Source: Actinomycetes bacterium (GTDB lineage Bacteria; Actinomycetota; Actinomycetes; Actinomycetales; Cellulomonadaceae). From it: 6,149 bases of DNA. The stretch is from the NCBI GenBank assembly GCA_023438885.1, contig JAEXPS010000198.1, positions 1 through 6,149 of the forward strand, read 5' to 3'. Positions 5,281-6,149 of this stretch are shown here, in pieces; positions within the stretch are counted from its first letter, which is position 1; every line of letters begins with the position of its first letter. The notes under the pieces are model-generated. The model was not told where the DNA came from. It was given only the letters and a program-made list of their open reading frames with translations, and did no database searches. Both the position numbers and the translations under genes were made by a program.

Positions 5281-6149
5281 CCCGCCGGCGGCCGGCGCGG
5301 GTCCTGGCCACCCTGGTGGTGGCCTCGATCGTCGTGCCGCTGGCCGCCTGCACGCAGGACGAGGTGGACCCCGAGCGCGCCCGGACCGTCGTCGTGGCGG
5401 TGGACAACGCGGTCGGTTCGCTGAACGCCGGGCTTCCGGAAGGCCGCACCGCGGGCAGCACGCTGCTGCGCGGGCTCGTCGCCGACGGGTTCACGAGCCT
5501 GGACGAGACCGGGGCCGCCGTGAGCGACCCCGCATTCGGCACGGTCGAGAAGGTGGCCGACGAGCCGCTCACCGTCCGGTACACGATCGCCGAGGGCGCC
5601 CGCTGGTCGGACGGTGTGCCCGTCAGCCCCGCGGACCTGCTCCTGGAGTGGGCGGCGCGGTCCGGGCAGTTCGACGAGGCGGCGCCCGGCGAGGTGCGCC
5701 TGCCCACCCCGACGCCGACCCCGGACTCGGCGACCCCGAGCCCGACGCCGACACCCACCACGTCCCCGACGCCGTCGCGGACCACGGCCGCCCCGGACCT
5801 CCGGGTGCGGTTCGGCGCCACCTCGGCCGCCCTCGTCGCCGCCAGCGCCACCCCGACGCTCGACGAGCACGGGCTGACCCTGGTGTACGACCACCCGGTG
5901 GCCGACTGGCAGGTGGCCCTCGACGTCAACCTGCCCGCGCACGTGGTGGGGCGGCTGGCGCTGGCCGGCGCCGAGACTCCGACGCCACGGGGCACCCGCA
6001 CGCCCGAGGAGCCGGCCGCCACCCCGGCGGCGACCGGTACGGCCGACCCCTCCGCTGCGGGCTCCTGGGCGGATGACCCGTGGGCGGCGGCGGTCGCCGA
6101 CGCGATCGTCGGCGTGGACCGCCCTGCGCTCGCGCTCATCGCGCAGACG
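5277..6149 (+). CDS. Family 5 solute-binding lipoprotein, LpqW-like, 3' truncated by the window edge
   Basis: The frame is open from a GTG at 5277 to the right edge, giving the first 291 residues. The GTG overlaps the ATPase stop as GTGA. It is the only start codon between an in-frame TGA at 5232-5234 and the signal peptide, so the start is well fixed despite a weak ribosome site. Residues 1-24 are a lipoprotein signal (Arg-rich, then a hydrophobic core) with lipobox LAAC and Cys25. The mature part begins like family 5 binding proteins: VVVAVDNAVGSLN (38-50) and the hallmark YTIAEGARWSDGVPVSPADLLLEW (102-125). A later block, GLTLVYDHPVADWQVALDVNLPAHVV (199-224), matches the actinobacterial LpqW-like branch as I recall it. 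Two Thr/Pro-rich inserts (about 142-173 and 233-263) interrupt the fold. It may bind peptide for this importer or, like mycobacterial LpqW, have a cell-envelope role. Confidence 0.88.
   Translation, partial: MTRRRPARVLATLVVASIVVPLAACTQDEVDPERARTVVVAVDNAVGSLNAGLPEGRTAGSTLLRGLVADGFTSLDETGAAVSDPAFGTVEKVADEPLTVRYTIAEGARWSDGVPVSPADLLLEWAARSGQFDEAAPGEVRLPTPTPTPDSATPSPTPTPTTSPTPSRTTAAPDLRVRFGATSAALVAASATPTLDEHGLTLVYDHPVADWQVALDVNLPAHVVGRLALAGAETPTPRGTRTPEEPAATPAATGTADPSAAGSWADDPWAAAVADAIVGVDRPALALIAQT
5280..5302 (+). repeat. GC-rich hairpin at the ATPase/lipoprotein junction
   Basis: The arms ACCCGC (5280-5285) and GCGGGT (5297-5302) are complementary. The inner CGG (5286-5288) can pair with CCG (5292-5294), giving about 9 pairs with a 2-base bulge and a 3-base loop. 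It lies just inside the lipoprotein coding region, immediately after the ATPase stop. No T run follows, so it is not a standard terminator. It could slow translation initiation of the lipoprotein or mark an RNA processing point, but such hairpins arise easily at this GC content. Confidence 0.3.
5700..5795 (+). repeat. Thr/Pro-rich low-complexity coding repeat
   Basis: Degenerate tandem codons for Thr and Pro (ACG/ACC with CCC/CCG) encode residues about 142-173 of the binding lipoprotein, a run of TP dipeptides broken by Ser, Asp and Ala. It forms a flexible, extended linker inserted between the RWSDG block and the second conserved block of the fold. Such tracts are prone to slippage and length change. 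Similar linkers occur in exported actinobacterial proteins, where Thr may be O-mannosylated. Confidence 0.8.
5973..6065 (+). repeat. Second Thr/Pro/Ala-rich low-complexity coding segment
   Basis: Residues about 233-263 of the lipoprotein (ETPTPRGTRTP onward) are rich in Thr, Pro, Ala, Gly and Glu. They follow the conserved PAHVV block and precede SWADDPWAAAVADAI, where an ordinary helical region seems to resume. It is less regular than the first tract. It is predicted to be disordered and surface exposed. Confidence 0.65.

Noticed and set aside
5231..6076. Plus-strand open frame in frame 2 over the lipoprotein region
   Set aside because: Arg/Gly/Ala-rich with no motif. The frame starting at GTG 5277 has a lipobox and family 5 binding-protein blocks and stays open to the window edge.

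Overview
The window is high-GC DNA (roughly 70% by eye, codon third positions almost all G or C). It reads as a chromosomal segment of an actinobacterium. The permease and solute-binding protein types seen here resemble those I recall from Micrococcales such as Cellulomonas relatives; that placement is inference from memory of family sequences, not a search.

Layout, left to right: (1) bases 1-78 are the last 25 codons of an unidentified plus-strand gene. (2) Bases 79-201 are a 123-bp gap with a small palindrome and no convincing promoter. (3) A DppB-type permease at 202-1731, much longer than usual because of an internal membrane insertion. (4) A DppC-type permease at 1728-2825, overlapping the previous stop by ATGA. 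(5) A minus-strand gene for a small membrane protein with a bacterial PH domain, at 2834-3445, placed between the permease and ATPase genes. (6) A single-polypeptide double ATPase (DppD-DppF fusion) at 3472-5280. (7) The start of a family 5 solute-binding lipoprotein at 5277, overlapping the ATPase stop by GTGA and running off the right edge.

Together the plus-strand genes encode an ABC importer of the peptide/nickel/opine type. Two permeases form the channel, the fused ATPase supplies both nucleotide-binding sites, and a lipoprotein, likely anchored on the outer face of the membrane, may capture substrate. A di- or oligopeptide substrate is the usual expectation for the family, but nothing in the sequence fixes the substrate. 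The lipoprotein resembles the LpqW-like branch of actinobacterial family 5 binding proteins, so it may not be the binding protein of this transporter.

Most of the window is a conventional transporter locus. The points worth a second look are the enlarged DppB, the antisense PH-domain gene splitting the operon, the Thr/Pro-rich inserts inside the binding-protein fold, and the absence of the cysteine-rich tail often found on peptide-transporter ATPases. I saw no tRNA, rRNA, CRISPR array, insertion sequence, phage gene or clear intrinsic terminator, and no evidence of an entirely new system.
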